64,000 nucleotides of DNA from Amyloporia xantha (lineage: Eukaryota > Basidiomycota > Agaricomycetes > Polyporales > Adustoporiaceae). Both the position numbers and the translations under genes were made by a program. Shown here piece by piece: positions 1-12,500 of the stretch. Under the pieces are notes generated by a model that was not told where the DNA came from, made no database searches, and worked only from the letters and a program-made list of their open reading frames with translations. Position 1 is the stretch's first letter. Each line of letters begins with the position of its first letter. The stretch covers positions 2,511,635 to 2,575,634 of the forward strand of contig JAYKKR010000003.1 of NCBI GenBank assembly GCA_036971615.1, given 5' to 3'.

Positions 1-450
1 TTCATACTATCGTGTTCTTAATTCGACCCGCACGGTTGGCCAGGTTTCACTGTGACTCAATTGATTCCGCTTCCTCTAGACTTTGGTTAACTTCGAGAAG
101 CCCCCTCGTACATGACGCACCACATCAGCTCGTCGGTTTTATAGCGTTAGGCGAGATCTCGGTGAGTACAACAGTCTTGGTCGACTTTTCACCTGGCTGT
201 ATGCGGGTAAGACCTGAGATAACTGGCGTCGCCCCTTGGCTCATGCTCGTGTCCGTTGCATATATGCAACGTGCTGAGTCAGTGGCTGTGGACATAATCA
301 ATCATCCGTGGAGACCGTTCCGCTCTCATTTTAACCCTTTCACACGGATATCCGTGCTTGGTCATGGCTTCTGCTTTGCTACTCTTCATCTTGGAGTCGT
401 GCTGACAGACTGTATGCAGTAATCCCAAAACCCGCACGTCGCTGACTCGT
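1..450. other. Upstream region, no gene seen
   Basis: This is the 5' flank of the F-box gene. One open frame of 136 codons on the + strand lacks any recognisable domain or splice context and is probably chance. Nothing else is visible. Confidence 0.4.
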
Positions 451-2907
451 GTGCGCAACGATACCTCCCTCCAGAACACACAACACAGCACTACGCTCAT
501 GTGCACCGCATCGTCCACGACGTGCATACACTCGCTCCCTACAGAGCTGATCGAACACGTCCTCTTCTTGGCCGCAGTGGGCGGATCCCCTACCGATATC
601 TCTGCTTTCGCGCAGACATGCCGCATCTTCCATGCTATCGTCTATCAGTGTCCAGACCAACATCTCTGGCGTGAAGTGTTCCTCACGACGTTCGACGACC
701 CCCGGATGTGCGACAAGCGTGTCATCGGAGGTGACGGCGACGAGGAGGCGGCATTCGACTGGGGCGAGGAGTTCAGAATGCGGATCTGGACCATGAACAA
801 GCTCAAGCAGATGTGGGCGCCGCCAGCCTCCCGCCCCGCAACCGTCTCGCTGAGCGAAATCGCCGCGTGGGCCACCGACGCGCTGGAGACCCTCGTCAGA
901 GTCGTGCGCACCGCCCTTCCGTGCCCGCCCACCATATGCCCGCTCTTCCCGCCCGACGGCAGCAGCCTCGCCTTCGCGCCGGGCATCTTCCCCGCGAACC
1001 CCACGTATCCGATCTTCCCCTGCGTGCAAGGCGCGCCGTTTGCCGGCGCGGGATGCTCGCAGGCGCGTCCCTCCAGCGCGTCGCGCAATATCGCCTGGTT
1101 CGAGGATGTGGTGCGGCACGGGCTGCCGGAGCTTCTCGCTGATATCCTGTCGGGGCAGCGGTGGCGGGGCGGCGTTATGGACGAGAGGCTGGACGCGCGA
1201 GAGGCGAGGATGATGCAGGCGCTGGGACGTGTCACGGCCTACATGGGGTTCCGGCCCCTGATCCCGCCATCACAACGTGGTCAACTGGAGGAGAATCGAC
1301 GTATCTTGGGCGGGGAGCATGAAGCAGGCGAGGAGGAGAGGAAGGCCGGAGAGGGCGAGTCGTCGCAGTCGATGCTCGATATTATGAGCCAGCCGTCCGA
1401 CTTCATCACGCAGGTGGCGGACGTGGACGTGGACGAAGAAGAGGGGCCCGCGCCGTTTGTGGACATGAGTGCGGCGGCGCAAACCAAGCGAGCGCGTCGG
1501 CTGGCGCGCATGCGTGTGTACAATATGCGGTATCTCTCGTCCAAGAGGCACTGGGGCCCGTTCTTAGCCGTGGAACATACCCAGGCTGAGACGAGGGGCG
1601 ATGAGGATGAAGAAACCGTGGGACAGCTGGAGTTTCTGCAGCCCATTCTAGATTCGATCAATTCTCAGCAGGCTGCAGATAATCCAAGTGGACAAGGTGC
1701 GGAGGATGAAGACAACGACGACGGCGCCGACGGAGACTACGGCGACGGAGGCGATGCCGGGCACGATGGGGATGAGGAGACAGACGCGGGCAGCGACGAT
1801 GAGGAGTGGACGCTACGTCGCACCCGTGTCCGATCTTCGTCTCTGTGTCTCCCAGATAACTCACAGCTGCGCCCAGACTGGGCGTTCCTGGCTGCCATCC
1901 GCGTCGTCGTGGAGACAAACATGCGCGAGGCTGTTGGTTCGAAGGAGATCAGTGGATTGCTCTCGCTGGAAGGACTCAGGATGGGGAGCGCACCGGTGAA
2001 CATGGGTGCGGATTCGTCTTGGTTCTATGCCGGCACCTCCCGCGAGGCAGGCTCTGCAGGGGAGAAAGGAAAAGGGAAGGGGAAGGCTACTGATCGTGCC
2101 TCGTGTACTGACGCAGAGTCTGGGAGCGTAACGAAGGGCTGGGATTGGGCAGGCGTGACGGGTGTGTGGAGGTGAGTCGTAGTGTCTAGCGTGGGTGTTA
2201 TGGTCTCACCTACGTCTTTGGTCTCAGACGATGCCTCTGTTGGATGGATTACCGCGATTTGATCAGTAAGCGTGCTCGGTCGACCGTCTGATCATTGCTG
2301 ATGTGGGGTATTTGGTATTTAGAACATAACGTGTGTAAAATGCCAGCTCTGACTGGGGCCGGATACTGATAGTATTCCTCCCCCAGATCTCTTCAGAATT
2401 TAATGATCCCTCAATACAAGAGGCTGTCCGGATACTACCGCTGCGCCTCCGCGTGGTGTCGTATTCTCCGTCCCCGGTGCCCGCCTATCCTGACAGACCC
2501 ACCATTCATATTGAGGGAGAAACATCTGGGTCGGCTGAGGAGACGCGCAAAGTACGAGGAACGGTATCTGTCATCGCTGATGGCAGTGTCAGATGGTCGA
2601 CGGTATTGGTGCGTATCTCACCCTCAACCCTATGGTCCTTGTTCTGCGGCGTTTGTCTCCACGGTGGGTTTGCTGACATCATGGTCTTATGGTACAGGTA
2701 GGTAGGGAAGAAGGCGATCCTGATCAATGGGAGAGCGAGGGAATACAAATTGGATGTCCGTCTAGTGGCATGGGCGTTCTCGGACTATGGACCGGAGCAC
2801 AACATGAGAGAATGGATCCCTTGGGTGAGTGAACAGGTGTTCAAGGTGGTTTAATTTTGATTGACGCCATGCCACAAGGTCCGGTGTGGTCCTGGAAAGT
2901 AGCTTGA
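451..2907 (+). CDS. Agaric-type F-box protein, six exons
   Basis: Probable substrate adaptor of an SCF ubiquitin ligase. Near the N-terminus is an F-box-like LPTELIEHVLF helix, followed by low-complexity acidic stretches (about residues 280-460). The C-terminal half is the conserved part of this agaric family: CWMDYRDL, an IQEAVRILPLRLRVV segment, IHIEGE, VSVIADGSVRW, SEGIQIGC, GLWTGAQHE, and a final WKVA. I join exons 451-2171, 2228-2265, 2323-2330, 2387-2608, 2698-2824 and 2879-2907, giving 714 codons plus stop with phases matching throughout. The 8-nt exon 2323-2330 (giving KHN) is supported by family fit. A single 131-nt intron 2266-2396 would also stay in frame. The donor at 2609 could instead be 2603. 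Translation could start at 451 or at the in-frame ATG at 499. It converges on the DUF262 gene. Confidence 0.85.
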
Positions 2908-3285
2908 GCTATTGGTATCTTATTGGTCTATTTATTACGGACCGCGCGTTCATGCCTCATCTGGTATGGTTTGAGTTTCAGTACATACACGTCTAAGTCT
3001 TCGCCTGCATAGCTATTTCGTACATACTGTTCTTTGTCAAGCAAGCTGATTCAAGTCTTAACGGAAACTGGCTAATGAATGTCATTTCTGATTGAAATTT
3101 GGTTTCGGCCAGCGAAATATTATCCCCTGAAGATGATGTAAGTACAAAGCCATCGTGGACTACTAGTACGTATGAAGGTGAGAAGGCACCACGTCATCGT
3201 ATGAATCTACTGTAAAACGCCAAAATCCAAACATGCTTCTGACCTCAGCCCAGCACATCTTACAAACCCCAGCCACCACGGGCCA
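2908..3285. other. Convergent 3' intergenic region
   Basis: This AT-richer gap lies between two convergent genes and presumably holds both 3' ends. No repeat or open frame of note is seen. Confidence 0.5.
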
Positions 3286-5754
3286 TCATCTTGGATCCGG
3301 GTGAACAGGAGGATAGTGTGAGTACGGAGGTGGTGGGAGTAGGTGCCCTGGATGCGCACGTCTCACATCTTGACTCGGTAGATGGGGGGGAAGTGGAAGG
3401 TGGTCTTGTCGTGTATCTCGTGTATCTGAAGGGTGTCTGTTCCACGCATCATACTTAGCCATATCAGGAAGCTCCAGGTAAGGTCTTGGTGCATAAGGCT
3501 GACTCTTGTTGGGATGCTGTCCCATACGTGCCATCATATCGTCTTCCAGCGTGCTAGGTCGTCGGGGGAGAATGTGAGGAGGGAGAGGAAGATGTGACGG
3601 GTATGTCGATGTCGCGCTCCTGGGAGCCGATGATTCAGACGGGAGAGGCGGAGTGGGAAGCGAAGGATGAGGGCGTGGTGTTGAGGTCAAGTGTCGCAGT
3701 GCGGCTGGTTCGGAAGGGAGCGAGCGTGGTATTGATAGGTCAGTGGCGCCGTTTGCCTTTGCGGCCTTTACGGCAGCTAAGCGATCGTTGTGCGATACCG
3801 ATTCATGGACAGGGACAGGGGTGGAACGTGGGATAGAGACGGGCGAGGCCGAATGTTGGGTTGGAGTGGACATGGCGTGGGCCTGGGATGCAGTCAGGGA
3901 GACGGGAGCTGCCCGAGGAGCACGCTTCTTCGGCGAACCGCTATCCGCACCATTACCCTCCTCGTCTTCAGCCTCCCCACGTTTCCGCTTGAGCGGCTGC
4001 AGCTTAGCGGCTGCTAGAGAGTTCGGATCAGCTTGGAGCTGCGAAGGTTTGAGATCCTTGATGAAGTCGATCATGATCTTCATGACCCTGCTGTTCATCC
4101 GGATGTCGACCTCCTTCTCGCGCACGCGTTTCCGCAGCGTGGTGATAGCCTCCGTCAGCTGGGCAAAGGTGAGCTTGTACTTGTGTACGTGGATGAGAGT
4201 CGCGATGGCGATGAACTCGACGGGGGCGACCTTCTTCACGTCCGGCAGGTGGAAGGCCGAGTTGTACTTCTCGTCCTGCGCGAGGAGCAGGAAGATCCGG
4301 AAGGTCTGGTGGACCTTTTTACAGAATTCCTCCTCCGGTTCTTCGTCTCGCTGGAGCATCTTCTGGAAGGCAGCCATACCCGGGACGGCATTGAGTGCGG
4401 GCCATTTCTCCATGTTGTGAACAGCGTGGACAAGACATCGGAAGTCGCCCCCTCGGCTGGCATCCCAGTCGAGTTCCACTGCCAGACCATCATTCACATA
4501 TTTGCTTTGAAGATCACGAATGAATGATGCGGTCGGGCTGCTGATGGCCTGCAATTTCTCTAATGAGAGCGAGGATTAGCAGGGGCTGCGCTGCATATAT
4601 CATATATCGTAATCGAACCTGCAGGTGTGAGAGCCATTCCAAGCTGCACCCTCTACTCAACGTCGGGGTCAGCGCGATTACATATACATCTGGTGTGAGA
4701 TGGAATACCTGGAAGATCTCCCTTTCATTCTCATTGGTCAAATCTTGATATTCCATGCAAACCTGCAAGTAGAGCACGTCGGTATTGATATATTTCAATA
4801 GATGGAATCGAGTCTTACAATCTGCTTGTTGCGAAATATTTTGATATATCTCTCCGGAAGCTTTTTCACTGCCTTGAACCTTCCTATGTCTTTGTAGACG
4901 AATTTCTCCTTCGTAAAACTTGCAGAAACGGACACGTTAACAGAGTTTAGGTATATTTTTTAATTCGAACCCATACTTGTCTTTATCTAACAGCCGAGCG
5001 CCATTAACAAAAGTTCAAGCAGTGCAAATATGTAGGACGTACGATAAATCTGTACTCATGGTTATTATTGACTCTGTGATGCGGACGCGTGTACTTACCT
5101 CGCCATTCATGAATCTTCGCCGTCGACAAATCGACATAGGATGAGCACTTAGTTGGAGCACAAATGTGCAACCTCTCACCGATAGATTGATGTTAATCTT
5201 TGCTTCCCGTCTATGCATACTCTCCGCTCCGATCCATCTGGTCGATATACGACCGCTGCACTTAGTGTAAGCCCAAATTAATTTCAGTTAGATCTCCGCG
5301 CACCGAAAATCAGTGGGGGGACGTAGAAGTTGCGAAAGATAGAGTCAATGATGCCTTCAAACTATTTAGCGTCTCCAACAAGAATGCAATAAGCAGGGTT
5401 GTTACCGATTTGTTTCAATTCCGGCCAAACGACGTCTGGGCAATCGTCAACATAAGAAGTGGACGCGACAGGGGTACTGGGCCACTCACCGCGTTGATAG
5501 TCAGGGCATAGCTCAATGTCATTACTGACAATCTGGTCTGGAGAAAACCTCAGAAACAGTCCTGCTCGACGAGCATCAATATGCATACCATAAAGAGACT
5601 GCGTGGTGTAACTGGTCGCACGGGGCACCTTCAGGGCACCAGTCATTTTGTAGTCGCCATCATCGTCTTCCGGTGCTTGTCCGGACGCTCTCGTGATATG
5701 TTTTGAAGCAGAGAGGGGAATATCTTCGTCTGAAAAGTCTGAGGCATCCGACAT
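3286..5754 (-). CDS. DUF262 (GmrSD N-terminal-type) protein, twelve exons
   Basis: The family is related to the N-terminal domain of bacterial GmrSD-type restriction enzymes; agarics carry many copies with no known role. Reading on the minus strand gives ATSYTTQSLY, DYQRDVVWPELKQIG, IFRNFYVPPLIF, CIDGKQRLTSI (the DGQQR-like signature), KLPERYIKIF, ENEREIFQRVQLGMALTP and EKLQAI, then a charged and Pro-rich tail with LKRKRGE. Exons: 5754-5589, 5537-5490, 5435-5406, 5354-5304, 5255-5180, 5114-5099, 5049-5043, 4986-4977, 4918-4819, 4762-4709, 4652-4619 and 4559-3286. They sum to 1,866 nt (621 residues plus stop) with no break. Two exons are only 7 and 10 nt long. The start MSDASDF at 5754 is preferred over an ATG 12 nt upstream. 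A Helitron-end relic begins about 22 bp upstream, so the promoter may lie in transposon-derived DNA. Confidence 0.9.
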
Positions 5755-5776
5755 GGTAGTGCACAAATAACAATTG

Positions 5777-6100
5777 TCCCAAATGACCTGTCATTTGGTT
5801 ATCAATTGATGTACGGTGAGTGTGCTTATGTAAGGGCTCCACCCTCGTTGGAACCGAAACGTTTAAGCGGTCACGTTCTTGTTTGTTTCCAGGTGATGTT
5901 TCTCACTTTGACTTTGCGCTTTTGCTCCTAGGAGTCCACGCATTCGAAGGGGGCCTACTTATTCTGCTGTCCATGTCTGTGCCAATTTTTGAATATGTTT
6001 TGTAAGCTGTTGGAAGCGGTAGACGTATCTTTTGACTGCATCACGTGGTGTATGGAAACCACTCACGTGTATTTCACGTGAATGGTGCTCGCATTCGGTT
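5777..6100 (+). mobile_element. Helitron 5'-end relic
   Basis: It begins TCCCAAATGACC and contains a hairpin, CCAAATGA-CCTG-TCATTTGG. The first 42 bases match the start of the Helitron at 23,313 except for one position, and similarity continues patchily (GGAACC.AAACG, CACGTG boxes) to about 5,880. The far end is uncertain. It has no coding capacity. Its edge lies 22 bp above the DUF262 start codon. Confidence 0.6.
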
Positions 6101-6229
6101 GCCACGTGGTGCTATATGATTTTATCTCAAGTAGGAACTTCTTCCTCATCAGAGTCGTCACTTTGCTGCTGCCAGTGCTTGACTTAGTGTCGGTATCAGT
6201 GCTGTTCTGTGGGCCGGGTCGTACTCACA

Positions 6230-6349
6230 TGTGCCGCTGGACCCGCTCGCGTCGTCCTTGCGGCCGCGGGAGCTGTTCACGATCGCGTCGGAGGTGCTGG
6301 GCGTCGCAGAGCGTCTCCAGACGGTTCTCAACGAGGAGCAGGATGTAAG
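6230..6349 (+). other. Possible orphan coding exon
   Basis: A GC3-rich open stretch reads HVPLDPLASSLRPRELF... and ends ...LNEEQD just before a good donor (GTAAGG). Its composition is gene-like, but I cannot place a start, an acceptor or a downstream exon, and I do not recognise the protein. The antisense frame is less protein-like. The rest of 5,900-6,860 shows nothing else beyond the Helitron relic. Confidence 0.25.
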
Positions 6350-6788
6350 GGTGAACAACAGTAGCATCTTTACCCTTTGATAATAGGAAGAAGCTTGACT
6401 GCCCAAAAGCGAATTGCAATCCTGGCTCTATAAAACTAGACGCAGCAATGAACCTTTCTCCCTGTCTAATTCACGCTACGTCTAATTACATTGACTTATG
6501 AGCTGATGGTATTGCGACGTGATGGGTACTAAGATGAAGGTCCGGCAACCGTGAAGGGCACAGTCTAAGGTCATTTGGATTCGGGCGTGCGGAGCATCGC
6601 CGTCTCAAACCAAGTCAACCTATTCGTGAACGAGCGCTATCGCCGCTAGAGGGGCGTCTGACTATGGACGCGCTCAGGCACGTGACCCCATTTACACCCG
6701 TTTCGCGACTGAGTTCCTACACCCGCCGTACATTCACGCCTCTTGCTCTGTTCCTTTCATCTGACTCTTCTGGTGTCGATACAGGAGG

Positions 6789-6821
6789 AGTGGCAGCAGC
6801 AGCAGCAGCAGCAGCAGCTTG
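6789..6821 (+). repeat. CAG trinucleotide repeat
   Basis: About nine tandem GCA/CAG triplets lie just upstream of the chosen MAD1 start. They would encode poly-Ala or poly-Gln if an upstream ATG (6,664) were used. Confidence 0.8.
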
Positions 6822-6861
6822 TCTGGCGTGTAGACACAGCAGTGGTAGCTCGCCTGGCACA

Positions 6862-9365
6862 ATGGATGGCGACAGCTTCACCACCCCAGTCTCTAGCACC
6901 AGCAGATTCACATCTTCCTTCTCCAGAATTCGTACTGCCAAGCGCGATTCTCTGGCTGCAGAGCTTGAGCGCGGTGAGCGTGCCAAATTACATTATTCGG
7001 ACAATGAATCCCATCTGAAACAAGCTCCCGTGGGTCCTGTTGCATTGTTTAACGCAGATCCCCAGTTCTCAGCTGCCAAACGTCAGCAGCGGTCACAGGC
7101 ATTCACCTCGCATCTCGCTCATGCGTCTTTGGAACGGCAGCTCGTGGCAGCACAGACGGCGAAGGCCGACCTGGAAACAAAGCTAAGGGAGAAGGATGTT
7201 GTCATCGAAAAACTCGAAGGTGACCGGCGTTGGCTCTCCGAGCGCGAGAAGGAAGAAAGGGAGGAAAAGGAACGTGAAAGAACGGAGCGTGCCGAGGAGA
7301 AGGTGTGTCACCACCCACGTTGCCCTGCTTGTTTCCCGGATTTGAAGTAGACATTCAGAGGAAAGCCGACAGCGAATTACGCTCTCTGCGCAACTCTCTC
7401 ATGACCCTACGCGAACAGCATGCCGACCTGCAGGACGAGCACGGCTCCCTGTCCCGATCTACCTCCCAGACTATCACGTCTCAGAAGTCGCAGATCGCCA
7501 CTCTCACCCGCCAATTGTCTCTCGTTCAGGAGCAGCTTGAAGAGTACAGGCAGATAGCGGATGAGCGAGGCCGCGCATTTGAGGAACTGCAGGCCCAATT
7601 GGACGATCTGAACGCTGCCCAAGACAGCTTTGTTCAGAAGGAAGCGGACGATGAGAATTGGGCTATTGTGCGCGAAGAGCTCCACCGGCAATCGGAATAC
7701 ATGCGTACTCTGGAGGCCTCGAATGCGAAGATGAACTCGGAGCTGATCACTCTGCGGGAGAGACACACTAATGTTGAGGTCCTCAGAGAGCAGAAGCGTG
7801 ATCTGGAGCGCAAAGTTACCGGCATGGAAGAGCTGCGGGAGAAAGTGGTGCGCTTGGAAGCTGAGCTCGGCGCCGCTAGACATGAAAGAGAACAATGGTG
7901 CGTATATCATTACCGAGACCAACTTATTCGGTTTCTAAGACTGACTATCCAATTAGGGCGGCGGAGAATGCTGGGCCGTCTACGCCCTCAAAGACGCCTG
8001 TATCCGTGACTCAGAGCTTGTCCAATCTTCGCCTTGAACATGCTCGCCTGTTGGAGGAACATGGGTCCAACCGTGCACTGCTTCGTCGTCGCGAGGTCGA
8101 AATCGCGGAAGCAGAACGGCGCAACAAGGAAGCTCAAGAGTCCCTGGAGAATCTGCAGACAGATGTTCGTGGTCTCAAGGCAAAGATAGATCGCATCGAG
8201 CACGACAAGATATTGGCGGAACGAGAAGTCACTTTTTTGCGTGCTATGGTGGTGAGTTGATGTCGGCCGTGTGCTGTTTGCATGGGGCTCACAATCTCTG
8301 ATTTTAGGCGAGTTTCACTGCCGAGGAAGCATCTCAGAATGGCATGAAAGTCGAGGAAGCCACGACTCAGCGTGTCCAACAGCTGGAAAGTCTGCTCGTA
8401 GACTATAAGTCGACTATCAAAAAGCTTGAGCAGGAGCTAGAAGAGCTTGGAATTGATGCACATTCACTCGGTGGTGCTGCTCGTCTCAGACAATTACAGG
8501 AAGAGCTCACGAAGGAGAAAAACGCCAAGTTCAATGCTGAGAAAGGTATTGGACGATGTTCATTCGGCGAGGCCCTTCATGATTTAACCGACATTTGCAC
8601 GTCGTAGCGCTCGCAGAAGTTGAGTCCGCTTCAGAGACTCATCTGGAGAAGATCGAGGAGCTCGAACAAACATTATTCGAGCTGGGTGGGGAGATCGGCG
8701 GTGGGAGACATGTACCTCCAGGCGTGCGCGTTCTGTCAATGAGGGACAACCCTGCTCAGCAGTGGGTGGACCTCAGCCAAGCCGCCATGGACCGCCTCAA
8801 AGGTGAAAACGAGGCTCTGCTGAAGAGGCTGAAGGAACTCGAGGAGAGCGGTGCCAGAGGGACTGGGCAGAGTTCAAGTTTGGAGGAGTTAGTTCCTCGC
8901 GAAAGCTGGGAAGTCGTCAACAAAGAGAAGACTAAGCTCGAAGAGGAGCTGAAGCAGAAAGAAAAACGACTTATGCGGCTTCAGCAGGTACATTCTCTGC
9001 TTTGGAGATCCCAAATTGTTGACTCATGAGTCACGACTGTTTAGATCTTTCATGCAAAGAGCGCAGAGTTCCGAGAAGCTATAGCCTCGATCCTCGGCGT
9101 GAAACTGGCCTTCTATCCCAATGGCCAGGTACGCGTAACATCGCAGTTTGACCTGAATGCTGCATTTGTATTCCAGCCTACTGGCGCAGGCGGAGATGGC
9201 ATGAAAATGCAGCTTGTCGCCCAAGGAGACGGCGGCCCGGAAGACTTACCGCAGTTGATGCGATATTGGGTCGAGCAGGAGCAATGTATTCCTGGCTTCT
9301 TGGCTAGCATCACGCTCGAATGTTATGAAAAGGATAAGATGGAGAAGAAGCGAGGTCCCCATTAG
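6862..9365 (+). CDS. MAD1: Spindle assembly checkpoint protein Mad1
   Basis: Mad1 anchors Mad2 at unattached kinetochores and helps convert it to the APC/C-inhibiting form. The protein is almost entirely coiled coil. At residue ~545 is RVLSMRDNP, the Mad2-interaction motif (hydrophobic pair, five residues, Pro), and the final ~110 residues form the RWD-like C-terminal domain (FREAIASILG, YPNGQVRVTS). Exons 6862-7302, 7359-7897, 7957-8251, 8308-8545, 8608-8987 and 9045-9365 keep phase and give 737 residues, about the usual Mad1 size. The start MDGDSF is chosen because RDSLAAELER, typical near Mad1 N-termini, follows soon after; an in-frame ATG at 6,664 would add 66 residues, including an alanine run from the CAG repeat. 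It converges on the gene at 9,533. Confidence 0.93.
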
Positions 9366-9532
9366 TATGACTGACGGGTGTTTGCAATGTATGTGCACTG
9401 TACGACTATCGGATTGTCATGTTCCCATTAATTTCATTGATGCGCAGGTCGACGTACAGCTTATCACTTATGGCTTGGGTAATGTAATAACTAGTAAACT
9501 ACTAATGATATCTTCATAGTCAACCTCTCTCA

Positions 9533-12500
9533 TCATCCAGCCAATGTGAAACTGATTGCGATCCTCTGACCTGGAATATATGCGTGACTGCGATCCCAGC
9601 CGACCGTAATTTCTAGTTTACCCGTCATCGTCTTCACAATGTGGACCGTACGAGGTTCAGGTTGTGACGACGACAAAGGGATCTGGAACTCATGCAGTGA
9701 TCTGAAACTACTGACTATAGCATCGTTTTTGTCCATAAATACGTTCACACGTCTAAACGTTTCGGTCTATCAGAAGTGAGGTTGAACAATCACGAAACGT
9801 AAGAACGCACCGGAGTGGGACTCGTAGCACTTCCTCGATATGCTTAATGACTCCGCTCACGACGGAGTCCACTACCCCCCCGGCGGGGTCCGCAATGACA
9901 GAGTACCCACCGTCAAAATTGAATTGTGTTGAATCTGGAGTGATATCACCCCCGGACGCTTGATCAAGCTTTGATTGCAGGTAATGTTTCTGAGCCCGCA
10001 GAAAAGCGACGAGTCGTTGGCAAAGCGTTTCAAGAAGTAAAGATAAATGCTGATAGACAGTCTAAAAGAGCGGTGAGACCAGGAGTAATGCAGCATCAGG
10101 GAAATCTCACAGATGACGAGACTGTATGACCAGACGCATGTGGAGTGATGGCAGGTGTTGTGGTTTTGCTCTGAGGCGGCCGAAGGGGAAAATGGACGAC
10201 ATTAAGCGAACGTGCTCGTTGCTGTCTTCTGCGTTGGCGACACCGCTCGCATTGCTTCCACTTGTAGCTGATAAGAGGAGGAACCACCTCACGACAACTC
10301 GAACCAGTGCAGATGCGAGATCCCGGAGAGTATTTTTCTGTCGTAATAATGAGATTTATGCCAAGGAGAACGTGATAGTGGTATGTACCCAGATCAGGAG
10401 TTGTCAGGCGAAGCTGTCACCACATATGTAAATCATGACACAGAAGCTGAATCAAACAACGGGCTACCTTACGCCTAACGTGACGAACATCGTTCTCATT
10501 GTTATTGTCGCGCTTATTGAGCCTCGAATCCCGCTGTTGTTGTCGAGCACGGTCACGACAATTTTCACACTGGCGCCATCGTAGACCTGGCAGCAAGAGG
10601 TTACAGCATCGACGCCGACTACACCTAGTACCGGGATGCCTGTTTTTCAATGGCGTTCGTGTTTTGTCCGGCTACATCAGTTCCACGTATGAGGCATGTC
10701 CTCATATTCTGACTGGGACCAAACTCTCACCTGTTCACCGTTATCGTCTTCTAAGGGGTCAACTTCTGACTCTCCCTCATCCGTAGAATCTTCCAACGGT
10801 GTTAGCTCGGAGAGATCACTGTCCCAGGACAAGTATGTCGGGGCTGAAGTCGCTGGCCGCTCGGCACGCTGGGCAGTATTTGTGGTAAAAGGTAGTTCGA
10901 GCGAAGGTGAATCCGATTGTTGCACGGCTATACGTACTACATCCGTTTCCACGGACAGCGAGACCACATCACTATATGTATCATGTTTGTTGTCGACTTG
11001 CAAGGAAAGTGGCGGATCTGTATTTCTGGTGATGTCTTCTGACGGGAGTTCTTGGTCTACTTCCATGGCTACGTCCGAGCTACCCGATCTCATACTTAGA
11101 ACATGACTAAAGTGAATGGTAGTGACTCACCTTATGGTAATGACGGCGCCTTCTTCTGAAGAAATATAGCCTGCAGCTTGATCTCTCGTCATCATGTCGT
11201 CGTCTAAAGACGCAGATTTGCCTAATGCACCATCGGATGCTCCTTCGGGCTGCATCGTATCGAGGAAGCATGAGAGCGAGAAATCCATACGATCGAGGCA
11301 ATTCTTCCTGGCTGCAATATGTTCAAGAAGTAGAGCTTCGGCGCGTTCTACCATCAATTCCGGCTGAAGGTCGAAGGTGTGATTTGCTTCAGGAAGAACT
11401 ACGTCTTCTATCCTCTCTCGGTTGCTGCCGTCTGGGCTATGCACAAGGTGTGGCTCGCTACTAGCCTCTCTCAGCTTGCGTTCGATGGAAGTAGGTAGCG
11501 ACGTGTTGAGCGAATTACGATTACGCGGGTCCGGCATGCATATACTCGATTCACTCTTTCCCTATGGCAGCAAGATGAGCTTATTGGCTACATCAATCAG
11601 ATGTTAACTGACCTCATACCGCTCATTTGATGAGGTTAAATCGATTACTACTTTTGGTGCATGCGCGTATGAAGTCGTAATGCTGGCGGAGCTGTCTACA
11701 AGATGCAATTCGTTGCGCCTCTGCTGTGATATTGGCACCGTAGTCATGTCGTGTTTTTTGCGGATAGCGCGCATCGCCATTGTATGAAGATGGGTGGAAC
11801 TTTCGGGTTTTCTTCCATTCGCAACCTAAAAATAATTAAAATAAGGATAGGAACCGACGACATAGGTCTAAGGAAATATATCGCATACATTTGATGATGG
11901 GTACGCCAAGGGTACACCATTCTGATTTTAAACCCCAAGTAGCAACAGTTAGCGGCCAAATATGATTATATAAATAGAGATCGAGCCGGTGAAATGCTTA
12001 CTGAATGCGATCCAGTGGACATCACAGCAGCATGCCGCAAAGTTCCTAGATGGCGCCGCTAAAGAATGAAACCTCAGCGCGGTCACATTTGAGAGAGTAG
12101 ATAGAAATAATCAGCGTACGTGTTTGAAATTAGGATCGGTCACGTTATACGGAGGATGGGTAAGCGTCGTGCTGGTCACTTCAGGGGCCATGGTAACTGG
12201 AGAGATGAGTGTCGCATTCTCAGGGTTCCACTGCTTTGTAGCTGTTACATCAGGACGATTGCTACCTTGTGACACGAGTGTCTGAGGCACACGCATCGAA
12301 ATATCAGACGAGCCCTGAACGCAGCTAGGGCACCAAGGCCCCCGATACTGGGGTGGGACAACGCGACCACATCCAGATGTTGCGCAAAACCGTACATGAT
12401 CCTGCGTTTGGATAATATTGGCTGACATTTGCCTTCCTCCATGGATTTCTGGTTGAGTACGGTGAAAGCGTTCGGAAGATGACTGTCCGGGATGAAGAGA

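Noticed and set aside
12..422. 136-codon frame at the window start
   Set aside because: No domain, unlikely composition, no neighbours to support it.
3743..4420. 225-codon plus-strand frame over the DUF262 gene
   Set aside because: Antisense shadow of a confidently assigned exon.
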